From assembly GCF_013401995.1 (NCBI RefSeq), contig NZ_JACBJI010000006.1:124001-188000 (forward strand): a stretch of DNA of 64,000 nt. The letters run 5' to 3'. Shown here piece after piece: positions 33,200 to 41,735 of the stretch. This DNA is from Flavobacterium agri. GTDB taxonomy: Bacteria > Bacteroidota > Bacteroidia > Flavobacteriales > Flavobacteriaceae. The number at the start of each line of letters is the position of its first letter. The stretch's first letter is position 1. The notes beneath the pieces are model-generated. The model did no database searches, was not told the DNA's origin, and was given only the letters and a program-made list of their open reading frames with translations. Position numbers and translations under genes: made by a program.

Positions 33200-33757
33200 T
33201 TAGCGATGGTTAGCTGCAGGCTTTGTTATCGAATGATTTTCTTCTAGATTTTCTAACGTGATTTTAAAAATGTCTAAAAGAGAATTCAATTTTTCCATAG
33301 ATTTTATTTCTCCTTGCACAAAAAAGGAAAGCTCAAGGTTTTCTGTTTTCTCTTCCCAAATTCCTTTGTAATTGGATATCTGAAAATTAAACTCACTTTC
33401 CTTTTCGATTAAACTTCTTAAGTTTGGATTCTGTAAGAGCTTTTTCAATTTAAATTCATTATTGGCCTTCAAGATGAATTTTTTATCAAATCCTTTTATT
33501 CCGATTTCAACATCTTGAGCTCCAAAGAGTTTTTCGACAGATCGGATTATTCCATTATTGTAGATTTCAAATCTGAAATTATCTTTTGAGGTTATAGGAA
33601 CAAAAACCCGAGTAAACCTTTGATTGAATTTTCCTGAATATAAGTCATAGTAATCAAAGGAGATTTCCCAATTTTTATAGTTTACGATTGTTCCGTCGGA
33701 CATTCCATATCGGCCGCCGAAAAAAGTTCCTCCGGTTAATTCTGAGAGATTTATCAT
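33200..33757 (-). CDS. Hypothetical protein, A+T-rich orphan
   Basis: A 185-residue protein without signal or membrane segment. The phrase VEIGIKGFDKKFILKANNEFKLKKLLQNPNLRSLIEKE weakly recalls DUF3137-type proteins, where a similar strand-helix pair occurs, but I would not assign it. Its G+C content is far below the window (a sampled 60-base line is about 30 %), and codons are A/T-ending, so recent acquisition is likely. It shares no operon with mtaB or the 32822 gene. Confidence 0.6.
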   Translation of the reverse strand: MINLSELTGGTFFGGRYGMSDGTIVNYKNWEISFDYYDLYSGKFNQRFTRVFVPITSKDNFRFEIYNNGIIRSVEKLFGAQDVEIGIKGFDKKFILKANNEFKLKKLLQNPNLRSLIEKESEFNFQISNYKGIWEEKTENLELSFFVQGEIKSMEKLNSLLDIFKITLENLEENHSITKPAANHR

Positions 33758-33920
33758 GTTTTTTTGTGGTTTAAGTTTGCAAGCAATTTATAGGATGTTG
33801 AACCTGTAAGGCTGTCTAATTGCGTAATTTAAGATTTTATACAGTTTTTCTGTAGTAATATGTTTTGAAACCGCATTAACTTTCGGGTGGGTGGTGGTGG
33901 CAATTTTACAAACCACAAAA

Positions 33921-33944
33921 AAAGCCGACACAAAGCCGGCTTTT
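33921..33944 (-). terminator. Terminator downstream of mtaB
   Basis: AAAGCCG (33921-33927) can pair with CGGCTTT (33937-33943); the A-run before it is a T-run in the minus transcript. The overlapping palindrome AAAGCCGGCTTT (33932-33943) offers an alternative fold. Confidence 0.6.
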
Positions 33945-33987
33945 CTATTTCTTAATGAATCCAATGATTCAAATCTTTCCAGTAAAA

Positions 33988-35313
33988 TCAAGCCAGTACG
34001 TTTACAAACTCCATTCGCACCAAACCATCGTCATCGATCTTGGTGAGCGTCACTTCTTGTAAAGTGTTCGCCAATTCCGGATTCCAAGGCGTTTTCACCT
34101 TCACGTAATTCTCTGTAAACCCATGGATGTAACCTTCTTTGTTTTCGTCCTCGAACAAAACCGTTCTCGTACTTCCGAGTTGGCTTTCGTAAAACGCACG
34201 ACGCTTCTTGACCGACAATCCTCTTAGCATCTTGCTGCGTTTCGCACGCACATTGGCAGGAACGACGCCTTCAAATTCGGCGGCTTCAGTGTTATCCCTT
34301 TCCGAATACGTAAACACATGCAGATAGGAAATATCGAGTTCGTTCAAAAAGTTATAGGTATCGAGAAAATGCTCGTCCGTTTCCCCAGGAAACCCGACGA
34401 TCACGTCTACACCAATACAAGCGTGTGGCATGACTTCACGGATTTTCGAAACTCTTTCCGAATACAATTCGCGCATATAACGACGCTTCATCTTCTTCAA
34501 GATGTCGTTGCTTCCCGATTGCAACGGAATATGGAAATGCGGAACGAAAGTGCGCGACTGTGAAACGAAATCAATCGTCTCGTTCTTGAGCAAGTTTGGC
34601 TCTATCGAAGAAATGCGCAAACGTTCAATCCCTTCAACCTTATCCAAATTCTGGACGAGTTCGAAAAATGTGTGCTCGTGCTTTTTGTTGCCGAATTCGC
34701 CTTTTCCGTAATCGCCGATGTTTACGCCCGTAAGCACGATTTCCTTGATGCCTTTTTCAGAAATTTCCTTTGCGTTCTTCATAACGTTTTCCATCGTGTC
34801 CGATCTGGAAATACCGCGCGCCAACGGAATCGTACAATAGGTACATTTATAATCGCATCCGTCCTGGACTTTCAAAAATGCGCGCGTGCGGTCGCCGATC
34901 GAGTACGAACCAACGTAAAAATCGGCTTCCTGTATCTCGCACGAATGCACTTCGCCCATATCGTTTTTGGACAAATCGTTGATGTAATCGGTAATCTTGA
35001 ATTTTTCGGTCGCGCCCAAAACCAAATCGACACCGTCTACAGCGGCCAATTCTTCGGGCTTCAATTGGGCATAACAACCTACTGCCGCGACGAACGCCTT
35101 GTCGTTGAGCTTCATCGCCTTTCGCACGACTTGCTTGAATTGCTTGTCGGCGTTTTCGGTAACCGAACAGGTATTGATCACATAAATGTCGGCCACGTCT
35201 TCAAATTCGACGCGATCGAAACCTTCATCATGGAAACTGCGCGCAATTGTCGAGGTTTCCGAGAAGTTAAGCTTGCAGCCAAGCGTATAGAATGCAACTT
35301 TCTTTCTTTCCAT
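33988..35313 (-). CDS. mtaB: tRNA t6A37 methylthiotransferase MtaB
   Basis: A 441-residue radical-SAM methylthiotransferase that converts t6A to ms2t6A at position 37 of ANN-decoding tRNAs. N-terminal UPF0004 domain has the cluster cysteines Cys13, Cys49 and Cys80. The radical-SAM domain has C153-DYK-C157-TY-C160. The C-terminal TRAM domain (about 375-440, LGSTRTVLFEDENKEGYIHGFTENYVKV) binds tRNA. The GCKLN/CSVTE and GCDYKCTYCTIPLARG motifs separate MtaB from MiaB and RimO. It starts eight bases from a copy of the structured intergenic repeat. Confidence 0.96.
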   Translation of the reverse strand: MERKKVAFYTLGCKLNFSETSTIARSFHDEGFDRVEFEDVADIYVINTCSVTENADKQFKQVVRKAMKLNDKAFVAAVGCYAQLKPEELAAVDGVDLVLGATEKFKITDYINDLSKNDMGEVHSCEIQEADFYVGSYSIGDRTRAFLKVQDGCDYKCTYCTIPLARGISRSDTMENVMKNAKEISEKGIKEIVLTGVNIGDYGKGEFGNKKHEHTFFELVQNLDKVEGIERLRISSIEPNLLKNETIDFVSQSRTFVPHFHIPLQSGSNDILKKMKRRYMRELYSERVSKIREVMPHACIGVDVIVGFPGETDEHFLDTYNFLNELDISYLHVFTYSERDNTEAAEFEGVVPANVRAKRSKMLRGLSVKKRRAFYESQLGSTRTVLFEDENKEGYIHGFTENYVKVKTPWNPELANTLQEVTLTKIDDDGLVRMEFVNVLA

Positions 35314-35320
35314 TTTCTTT

Positions 35321-35435
35321 TGGGCGTTGCCTTCGGCCCGGGCTTTCCGCTATTATCTTTTGGTTTCTCTCCCGAAGCATCGGGAGCACTCGAAACCCAA
35401 AAGGATAACCGCTTCAATCCCTAACGCGGGCGCGG
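35321..35435 (-). repeat. Structured intergenic repeat, copy 3
   Basis: Read on the minus strand it goes TTAGGGATTGAAGCGG, then a paired AAAAG/TTTTGGG(TTTC) arm enclosing the perfect stem CTCCCGA (35369-35375)/TCGGGAG (35380-35386), then TAGCGGAAAGCCCGGG and GGCAACGCCC. It has the same plan as copies 1 and 2 (AAGCGG-type 5' end, central long hairpin, AGCGGA-AGC 3' end) but diverges in the hairpin. It ends eight bases before the mtaB start, on the same strand. Confidence 0.55.
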
Positions 35436-35543
35436 TTTCCAGAAATCCGTCTGTCTAAACCACAAAACCCTTGCTCCGAATGAGGCCGCAAATTTACGCC
35501 AAAAATCCCAATCGCAAAACTTTGCCGCTGAACGTTTTAAACG

Positions 35544-35574
35544 AAAAAGGGAACCCGACGTGCGGAATTCCCTT
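35544..35574 (-). terminator. Terminator of the FN3/T9SS gene? (upstream-side hairpin)
   Basis: GGGAACCC (35549-35556) and GAATTCCC (35565-35572) pair with two G-U pairs; the A-run at 35544-35548 is a T-run in the minus transcript. It lies 28 bases beyond the stop of the 35602 gene, so it terminates that gene. Confidence 0.7.
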
Positions 35575-35601
35575 CTTCTCTCTACTAATTTAAAATGAAA
35601 A

Positions 35602-37488
35602 CTACTCCTTGAGCAGCCTGGCCGTAGCCGATCTGCCCTCAGAGTAAACCTTTAGGATGTAGCTTCCGCTAGGAACATGCGCAAGCGACACATCGGCGTT
35701 CAATCCGTTACAATTAGCACTCGAAATCAATTGACCCAATAAACTTCTGATTTCTATTTTTTCGATATTCGTCGTGTTGACCACAGATACCACATCCTTT
35801 ACCGGATTCGGGAATACTTTCAACTTCGAGAACGAAGGCGTGTCAAAGCCAAGCGATGGTTGCGTCGTAAAACTCACGGGCGCGTTCCATTCGCTCAAAA
35901 CTCCAGAGCAAAGGCCACGTACGTGGATGTAGTACGTCGTTTCAGGCTCAAGGTTATCAAGCGCGTGCGTCAGCGATGGCGTAAACTCCGGATTGGCTGG
36001 CTCTTCTTCGCTCGTCGTGACCGCAAATTGATACACTTGAGCGGTGTTTCCGACAGAAGCGTCCCAACTTACCGTAGCCGAACTTTGGGTAACATCCGCG
36101 GCAGCGATATTGGTCGGCGTATTGCAAATCCACTCCTCGACCAAAATATCATCAAGGTAAAGATTGCCCTGGCTCGCATCCGAGAACGCATTGAATCCGA
36201 AATAGTAAATCCCGGCTCCATTCACCGCAGGAAACGGCCCTACCGAATTCGACTGGGCTTCACCTCCAGAAATGTTCTCGAAATTCCCGAACGGTCCGCC
36301 CGGAGACATGGCATCGGCCTGTTGTGCAGCCCCTACACTGACATTCAGCTTCTCGATACCAGCTCCGTTGTTGCCATATTTATACGAAAGTTTGTACATC
36401 TTTCCCGCTTCCAATTCAAGGCCGGGCGTAAAAAACCAAGCAGAGGCCGCCTGTCCGTTGCCGGAATACTGCAATGCCTTAGTAGAAAAGCCGTTTCCTG
36501 GGTTTTCGGAAGTGATCCAGTCGTTTCCGTCGGCGGCATTCTCGATTGCGGTACAATTCGGAATCTCCGGTAACGCAACCAATTCGAAATCCTGTGAATA
36601 AGGCAACGCAAAAGTTCCGCAAGGCGTAGTGAAAGTTACCGCATCAGACCAGTTGCCCCAAGCGCCCGAACAGAACGAACGCACGAAAAACTGGTACGTG
36701 CCGCCTGGAACCAACGGGAAATACGAAGCACCTGTGAGTGTTGTCGACACCGGCCCGTCAATAGGAGTATTATTGTTCACGACACAATACTGATACATCA
36801 TCACAGGTTCTCCCGAAGTTGGCGCTTCCCACGAAAAAGAAGCGGTCGTAGACGTCACATCGGATGCAGCCGCGTTTTGTGGAACGCCGCATTCGAACGG
36901 TTCTATCGCGATGTCGTCGATCAGCAAACTCCATTGGTTGGCATCCGAAAACATGTGGAAACCGAAATAATAAACGCCCGAAGCGGACGGCGTAAACGGC
37001 ATTCCGTCTACTGTTTGAGGCGTGCCGCCAGTCACCGAATTGTGCGTGGAAATCGTAGTGGACATACCGTCGACCGTAGCCGACGTACCGTAAGCCACAT
37101 GCAGTTTTTCGGTCGTGTCCTCGCTTTTGTTTCCGTACTTGTACGAAATCTTGTAAGTCGTTCCGCCAGTCAGTTGGATACCTTTCGTAAAGAACCATTT
37201 GTTGCTGGCTTCGGTCACGGAACCCGTTCCTACAAGCGTGACGCTTTCGAATCCGTTACCCGGAAAATTGATCGTTTCCCAAGCGTTTCCGTTATCGGGG
37301 TAAGCGGTTGCGCTGCATTCGGGCAAACCGTTTTGCGTCGATTCGAAGTCTTCATAAAAAGGAACAGCTACCGGCTCACAATCGAGTGTGGTCTTTTTGG
37401 TTGCGGACGGTCGTTTAACGGGATCGCCGTTCGAAGCGATGGCCGAGCAGCAAAGCAGCAAAGCCAACAAAGAAGTAAAGTTTTTCAT
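35602..37488 (-). CDS. Secreted protein with two adhesion/FN3 units and T9SS sorting domain
   Basis: A 628-residue secreted protein. Start at 37488 (MKNFTSLLALLLCC), immediately followed by a signal peptide; the frame upstream is not coding-like. It has two similar units, each a MAM-like or choice-of-anchor beta-sandwich (PFYEDFEST...; LPYSQDFEL..., each with a WFFT/GIYYFGF core) followed by a fibronectin type III domain (VPQNAAASDVTSTTASFSW; TPTNIAAADVTQSSATVSW). A T9SS sorting domain follows (VFPNPVKDVVSV ... GSYILKVYSEGR). It is likely a surface adhesin. No enzymatic motif is visible. Confidence 0.88.
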   Translation of the reverse strand: MKNFTSLLALLLCCSAIASNGDPVKRPSATKKTTLDCEPVAVPFYEDFESTQNGLPECSATAYPDNGNAWETINFPGNGFESVTLVGTGSVTEASNKWFFTKGIQLTGGTTYKISYKYGNKSEDTTEKLHVAYGTSATVDGMSTTISTHNSVTGGTPQTVDGMPFTPSASGVYYFGFHMFSDANQWSLLIDDIAIEPFECGVPQNAAASDVTSTTASFSWEAPTSGEPVMMYQYCVVNNNTPIDGPVSTTLTGASYFPLVPGGTYQFFVRSFCSGAWGNWSDAVTFTTPCGTFALPYSQDFELVALPEIPNCTAIENAADGNDWITSENPGNGFSTKALQYSGNGQAASAWFFTPGLELEAGKMYKLSYKYGNNGAGIEKLNVSVGAAQQADAMSPGGPFGNFENISGGEAQSNSVGPFPAVNGAGIYYFGFNAFSDASQGNLYLDDILVEEWICNTPTNIAAADVTQSSATVSWDASVGNTAQVYQFAVTTSEEEPANPEFTPSLTHALDNLEPETTYYIHVRGLCSGVLSEWNAPVSFTTQPSLGFDTPSFSKLKVFPNPVKDVVSVVNTTNIEKIEIRSLLGQLISSANCNGLNADVSLAHVPSGSYILKVYSEGRSATARLLKE

Positions 37489-37637
37489 GCGTTTTTTAGT
37501 TTTAAGAGGTTGTGGTTTGCCGAAATCGGCGTCTTGGTTTTTTTGAAGCCGCAATATTGGAAACGAAACAAAAAAATAGCGGTTTCTTAACCCTAAAAAA
37601 CGTGACAACCTTGCCTAAAAAACGTGATTGTATTTGA

Positions 37638-39302
37638 TTATGAAATACTTACCAGATAGTCATATAAAGAAGTATAGTCGTTGAGCCCTACTTTTTTCGA
37701 AACCCTTTCCTTGCGTTTGCGGATGGCTTCGGGCGTAATATTGAGAATCGCCCCGATTTCTTTCGAGCTTAGATTCATATACAGGTATGAAATGAAGCGG
37801 ATGTCGTTCGCGTTGAGATCCGGATGACGCTTTTTAAGTTCGTGCAGGAAATCCTGGTTGACTTCCTCGAAATGCCCGACAAAATTGTCCCATTCCGAAT
37901 CGGTGCGCAAATGTTCCTTGAGCGCCTTGACTTTCGACCGAATGATCGCGTTGTCCGAAATACCTTTTACGGACATAAGTGTTTCCATCAAATCCTCGAT
38001 CATTTCGTTTCGCCCCGACAAATACAACGCGCGCGCCGATAATTGACGGTTCTTCTGCCCGATCTCGTCGGCGAGTTTGCGCTGTTGCAATCCGGTTTCG
38101 GTTTCGAGTTCGTGATACTGGCGCTCCAGCTTTTGATGTACCGATTTTTCCTTTTCGAGTTCAAGACGCGCGATTTCCGCTTCGCGAATGGCGATGATGC
38201 GTTTTTGCTCGTTCTTGATCGCGCGATTTCGGAACAGTCGGTACACCAGAAACAACAACAGCAAGGCAACCGCAAGCGCCACAAAAAACAACTTGCGTTC
38301 CAAAGACAACCTTTGTTGGTTATGGCTCAAATCGTTCTTATACTGCTGGAATTCGAATTTGACCTTGTTGTTCGCGAAAAGCACCGAATTGCGCGTACTG
38401 TCGAGACTCGCTTTGGAAAACAATACCGAATCCTTGAACTGCAAAGCCAGCCACGGTTTTTTGTCGGCGGCATAACTTTCGGAAAGCCGTTGGAAAAGCT
38501 GCACTTTCCATTCGAGTTCGTCGTTTTCCCTCAAACCGCGCTTGAGGTAAAAAATAGCGGAATCCTGCATGTTCGAACGGTGATAAGCATCAGCAAGATG
38601 AACCAGTAGTTCGATACGGTCGTCGTTGAGCGACATCTTCGAAGTTTTCGGGAAAAGCGAAAAAGCCAGCTTTCGCGACTCGACAAATTGGCCTTCCATC
38701 ACAAGATTTTCGACCTTGGTGATTTGCGCTTGGAGCCTCAACGCCTTGTTATCGCCTATCAAAGGCTCGGCTTCTTCGAGATATTGTCCGGCCAATGCCG
38801 CTTTGCCTGTTTTGTTGGCCACGCGCGCAAGGTTCACGCAATAAAGCGCGAGTTTCTGCTTGTCGTTTTCGCGTTTGGCGATTTCGTACGCGCGGCGGAA
38901 ATACTCGCCTCCTTTCGCAAAATCGCTTTCGGCCGAATACAACGTACCGATGTTGTTGAGTATCGTCATCTCGCGCTTGGCATCGAGGTATTTGATCGCG
39001 ATCGTGTAGGCTTCGAGGTAATAATTGAGCGCTTCGCCGTAATCATTGAGATTGAAATAGATGATTCCGATGTTGTTCTTGGCGACGAATTGTTGGTCGT
39101 ACAACCGATTCTTCTCGGCCACGACATGGGCTTGGGTAAAAGATTCGAGCGCTTCCCCGAACTGGCCTTTCTCTACTCGGGCAAAACCTTGGTCGATCAA
39201 TTTCTGAGCATCGCCTTTCGGGCTTGCAAAAGCCGGAACTGCCGCGAAAAGCAAAAGCAGCACGATCGGGAAAAATCCCCTAAACAGATTCTTAGTAGCC
39301 AT
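37638..39302 (-). CDS. TPR membrane protein with C-terminal LuxR-like HTH
   Basis: A 554-residue regulator of the Bacteroidota type. Start at 39302 (MATKNL), just before a signal/anchor helix. The periplasmic part (about 30-320) holds TPR repeats (GQFGEALESFTQAHVVAEKN, NDYGEALNYYLEAYTIAIKY). One transmembrane helix lies at about 335-355 (LFFVALAVALLLLFLVY), then a cytoplasmic coiled coil (about 365-440). It ends in a GerE-like HTH (NLSSKEIGAILNITPEAIRKRKERVSKKVG). It has no kinase domain, so it should couple an envelope signal directly to DNA binding while in the membrane. Target genes unknown; the FN3/T9SS gene 149 bases downstream on the same strand is a candidate. Confidence 0.85.
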   Translation of the reverse strand: MATKNLFRGFFPIVLLLLFAAVPAFASPKGDAQKLIDQGFARVEKGQFGEALESFTQAHVVAEKNRLYDQQFVAKNNIGIIYFNLNDYGEALNYYLEAYTIAIKYLDAKREMTILNNIGTLYSAESDFAKGGEYFRRAYEIAKRENDKQKLALYCVNLARVANKTGKAALAGQYLEEAEPLIGDNKALRLQAQITKVENLVMEGQFVESRKLAFSLFPKTSKMSLNDDRIELLVHLADAYHRSNMQDSAIFYLKRGLRENDELEWKVQLFQRLSESYAADKKPWLALQFKDSVLFSKASLDSTRNSVLFANNKVKFEFQQYKNDLSHNQQRLSLERKLFFVALAVALLLLFLVYRLFRNRAIKNEQKRIIAIREAEIARLELEKEKSVHQKLERQYHELETETGLQQRKLADEIGQKNRQLSARALYLSGRNEMIEDLMETLMSVKGISDNAIIRSKVKALKEHLRTDSEWDNFVGHFEEVNQDFLHELKKRHPDLNANDIRFISYLYMNLSSKEIGAILNITPEAIRKRKERVSKKVGLNDYTSLYDYLVSIS

Positions 39303-39320
39303 CGGTGTTGTTTGGAACAT

Positions 39321-39328
39321 CAAATGTA
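39321..39328 (-). promoter_or_regulatory. Candidate -7 element for the TPR-HTH gene
   Basis: TACATTTG on the minus strand, 18 bases before the start at 39302. No clear -33 element. Confidence 0.4.
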
Positions 39329-39455
39329 ACGGTTAAAAAATTGTGATGTGTAACGTAAATTGGCAAATCGCTATTCAGGATTAACAGTTTTCAACACAAT
39401 TCAAATTAAAATAATACGTTTGCTCTATACAATTTTTACCCACCAGAATATTAGC

Positions 39456-39875
39456 ATGAGAGTATTGTTCGCCTGTTTTGCCTTTTTTTGCGCTCTGACC
39501 GTTTCGGCCCAGAAGAAAAACATCCAACCTTCGCAATTACCCGAAAACGCGCTCACGTTCATAGAGACGAATTTTACGAGCGTCGCGTTGCATCATTGCA
39601 TGAAATTTACCGAAGGCGACAACGTGCGTTTCAAGGCGGTTTTGGCCGATGATACAGAAATCGACTTCACCGAAGACGGCAAGTGGAAAGAAGTGGACGG
39701 AAAAGTGCATTCGGTACAGCCTACGTTTTTGGGCCAGACGATCATCGAATACATCAAGAAAAATGCGCCCGGACAACGCTTGCTCAAAGCCACGAACCAA
39801 GGCAAGACGATCGATGTCACGTTGGTCAACGGACAGAAATTCACTTTCGATACATCGGGGAAATTCATTCGGTAA
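39456..39875 (+). CDS. PepSY-like (DUF2874) secreted protein 1
   Basis: A 139-residue exported protein. Start at 39456, directly before a signal peptide (MRVLFACFAFFCALTVSAQ); 32 in-frame residues upstream are not coding-like. The mature part matches the PepSY-like/DUF2874 fold: a helix with LPENALTFIETNF, strands with D-x-D-F-T-E-D-G-K-W-K-E-V-D-G, a second helix (FLGQTIIEYIKKNAPGQ), and a final VTLVNGQKFTFDTSGKF. It is the first of three tandem paralogues. Such proteins resemble beta-lactamase-inhibitor-like folds, but ligand is unknown. Confidence 0.85.
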   Translation: MRVLFACFAFFCALTVSAQKKNIQPSQLPENALTFIETNFTSVALHHCMKFTEGDNVRFKAVLADDTEIDFTEDGKWKEVDGKVHSVQPTFLGQTIIEYIKKNAPGQRLLKATNQGKTIDVTLVNGQKFTFDTSGKFIR

Positions 39876-39948
39876 ACATTCCACAAAACTTTATTAAAAC
39901 TGCTTTACAAATTCGACATTGTCGTATCTTGTCTCAAAACCTGCTGCT

Positions 39949-40365
39949 ATGAAATACGTTTTTTCCGTTTCGTTCTTATTGTTTTCCATTGTTTCGATCC
40001 AAGCACAATCTGCCAAAATCTCGGTAGCCGAATTGCCGACGGCCGCGCGTACTTTTTTAAACGAATATTATAAATACCGTCCGATCGAATTCGTGAAAAA
40101 GAAAGACAAGACGGCAATTCCCTACCAGGTCAAGCTCGCACAAGGCACGCAGATCTGCTTTGCCGAAAATGGCGAATGGTGTACCGTCGACGGTGACGGA
40201 TCTTCGCTTCCGAAAGAATTGATCCCGCAAAACATAACCGATTTCGTGAAGGCGAAATATCCGCGAAAGCGCATCACTTACATAGAAAAAGACGCCAACC
40301 GCATAGGCGTGAACCTCAACAATAAGGTCGGATTGGAATTCGACGCCAAAGGAAATCCGTTATAA
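39949..40365 (+). CDS. PepSY-like (DUF2874) secreted protein 2
   Basis: A 138-residue exported protein, start at 39949 (MKYVFSVSF) before a signal peptide ending IQAQ. Same plan as the neighbour on the left: LPTAARTFLNEYY helix, AENGEWCTVDGDG turn, LPKELIPQNITDFVKAKYP helix and a closing LEFDAKGNP. It has two Cys (ICFAENGEWC) not seen in the other two copies, which could form a disulphide. Gaps of 73 and 80 bases to its neighbours allow separate promoters. Confidence 0.85.
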   Translation: MKYVFSVSFLLFSIVSIQAQSAKISVAELPTAARTFLNEYYKYRPIEFVKKKDKTAIPYQVKLAQGTQICFAENGEWCTVDGDGSSLPKELIPQNITDFVKAKYPRKRITYIEKDANRIGVNLNNKVGLEFDAKGNPL

Positions 40366-40445
40366 TCGCTTCTTAAAACGATATTAAAGACGGTGATGCA
40401 TAACCTGTTGTGTCGTAAATTAGGGTAAACCTAAAGCGACACATC

Positions 40446-40880
40446 ATGAAAAATGCAATCTTCTTTTTGCTGTTCCTGTTCACGGCAACCGCTTCGCAAG
40501 CGCAGGGCAGCAAATTAAAAGTGACGGACTTGCCCAAAGAAGCCCAGAATTTCCTTGAAACCCACTTCAAGGGCGAAAAAATCGTAAAAGTCAAGAAAGA
40601 AAGCCAGATTGGCGAAAAGGGTTATGAAGTCGAATTGGCCAACGGAATCGAGATCGAATTCACGAATTCAGGCCACTGGCGCGAAGTGGACGGTAACGAC
40701 GGCGCGATCCCTACCGGTTACATTTTACCGGCAATCACTGATTATATCAAGGCAAATTATCCGGCCCAAAAAATCACGCATATCGATATCGGGCATAAGG
40801 ATATCGACGTCGATATTTCGAACAACACCGATTTGAACTTTACGCAGGACGGGAAGTTCTTGAAGGCGAAACAGAAGTAA
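40446..40880 (+). CDS. PepSY-like (DUF2874) secreted protein 3
   Basis: A 144-residue exported protein with signal peptide (MKNAIFFLLFLFTATASQAQ). The mature domain repeats the motif order of the two upstream genes: LPKEAQNFLETHF, IEFTNSGHWREVDGNDGAIP, YILPAITDYIKANYP, and LNFTQDGKFLKAK. The three genes have clearly diverged, so the array is not a recent tandem duplication. Function unknown. Confidence 0.85.
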   Translation: MKNAIFFLLFLFTATASQAQGSKLKVTDLPKEAQNFLETHFKGEKIVKVKKESQIGEKGYEVELANGIEIEFTNSGHWREVDGNDGAIPTGYILPAITDYIKANYPAQKITHIDIGHKDIDVDISNNTDLNFTQDGKFLKAKQK

Positions 40881-40911
40881 AATTCAGCATAAATCTTTCA
40901 ATTGCAATTGG

Positions 40912-41253
40912 CTAGTTGAAGACAAGTTTTGCTACAAGGAATTCCCATTTTGTATCCTTATATCCGAATGCGGAGGCTATTTCACATTCATAATGTTGCA
41001 CCATTGTAGAGTGCGGCTCTATGACAAAAATGTCGATCTGTCCTTCCAAAGCATTGATATTTTTCAAGAGCTCTCCGTCGATATCGAAGCTGTACAGGTA
41101 TCGGACACCTAAATCGTGCATCGCGTCAAAAAAGTTTTCGTAGGCTTCAGGGCCATCGATGGCTGAAAACCGGCCTGTGACCGGATCATTATAGCAATAC
41201 AACCAACATGCGCCAGCCTTTCGTCTGATCTCTATCTTCTCGAAAATATCCAT
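40912..41253 (-). CDS. Hypothetical protein, 113 residues
   Basis: Not recognised. Cytosolic, mixed alpha/beta, with a notable aromatic core (GACWLYCYNDPVTGRFSAI, VRYLYSFDIDGELLKNI). It is not related to the PepSY-like genes whose strand it opposes. Single gene with no promoter seen. Confidence 0.5.
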   Translation of the reverse strand: MDIFEKIEIRRKAGACWLYCYNDPVTGRFSAIDGPEAYENFFDAMHDLGVRYLYSFDIDGELLKNINALEGQIDIFVIEPHSTMVQHYECEIASAFGYKDTKWEFLVAKLVFN

Positions 41254-41417
41254 GTTTAAAGGTAGCCCTTATTTCATCAAACAAATGCAAGCCCGAGGGT
41301 TAAGCCTTCAAAAAGACTCACTTTATAGTTATATTCTTACGTCTTCTTTTTAATTGTCAATTAAACTTAATTCTTAGGGCATTGTTCGCCTTCTTGCACT
41401 ACCTTACCAAAAAAGTG

Positions 41418-41669
41418 ATGAAAAAAGAAATTGGAAAATGGCTCAGGCAAATGATGGAAGAATCTGATGTCGTTGAAAGGAACATACTGAAACGAAAAAT
41501 ATTGAACAATTTTTCCAGGCTACGTTTCGTAATGAACGATCCGGACGGTGAAACCCGATGCAAAAGCAAATTAAAGGATTCCATGGTTTCGTATTGTCAG
41601 GATGCGAATTCAAACAGCAAACAAATATTGTTGGATTGCGTGGTGAGTTTCGAAAAACTTTTCGTTTAA
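41418..41669 (+). CDS. Hypothetical small helical protein
   Basis: An 83-residue protein from the ATG at 41418 (MKKEIGKWLRQMMEES); an earlier in-frame ATG at 41382 is possible. It is highly charged and helical throughout, with no signal. Three Cys are present (TRCKSK, SYCQD, LDCVV). Not recognised and could be a chance frame, but codon use is coding-like. Confidence 0.4.
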   Translation: MKKEIGKWLRQMMEESDVVERNILKRKILNNFSRLRFVMNDPDGETRCKSKLKDSMVSYCQDANSNSKQILLDCVVSFEKLFV

Positions 41670-41735
41670 CCATAACTGGCTGCGAAGGTCATAAATCAAT
41701 TTATTGGTGAAATTCGTGTCATTCGCGGCTAAAAA

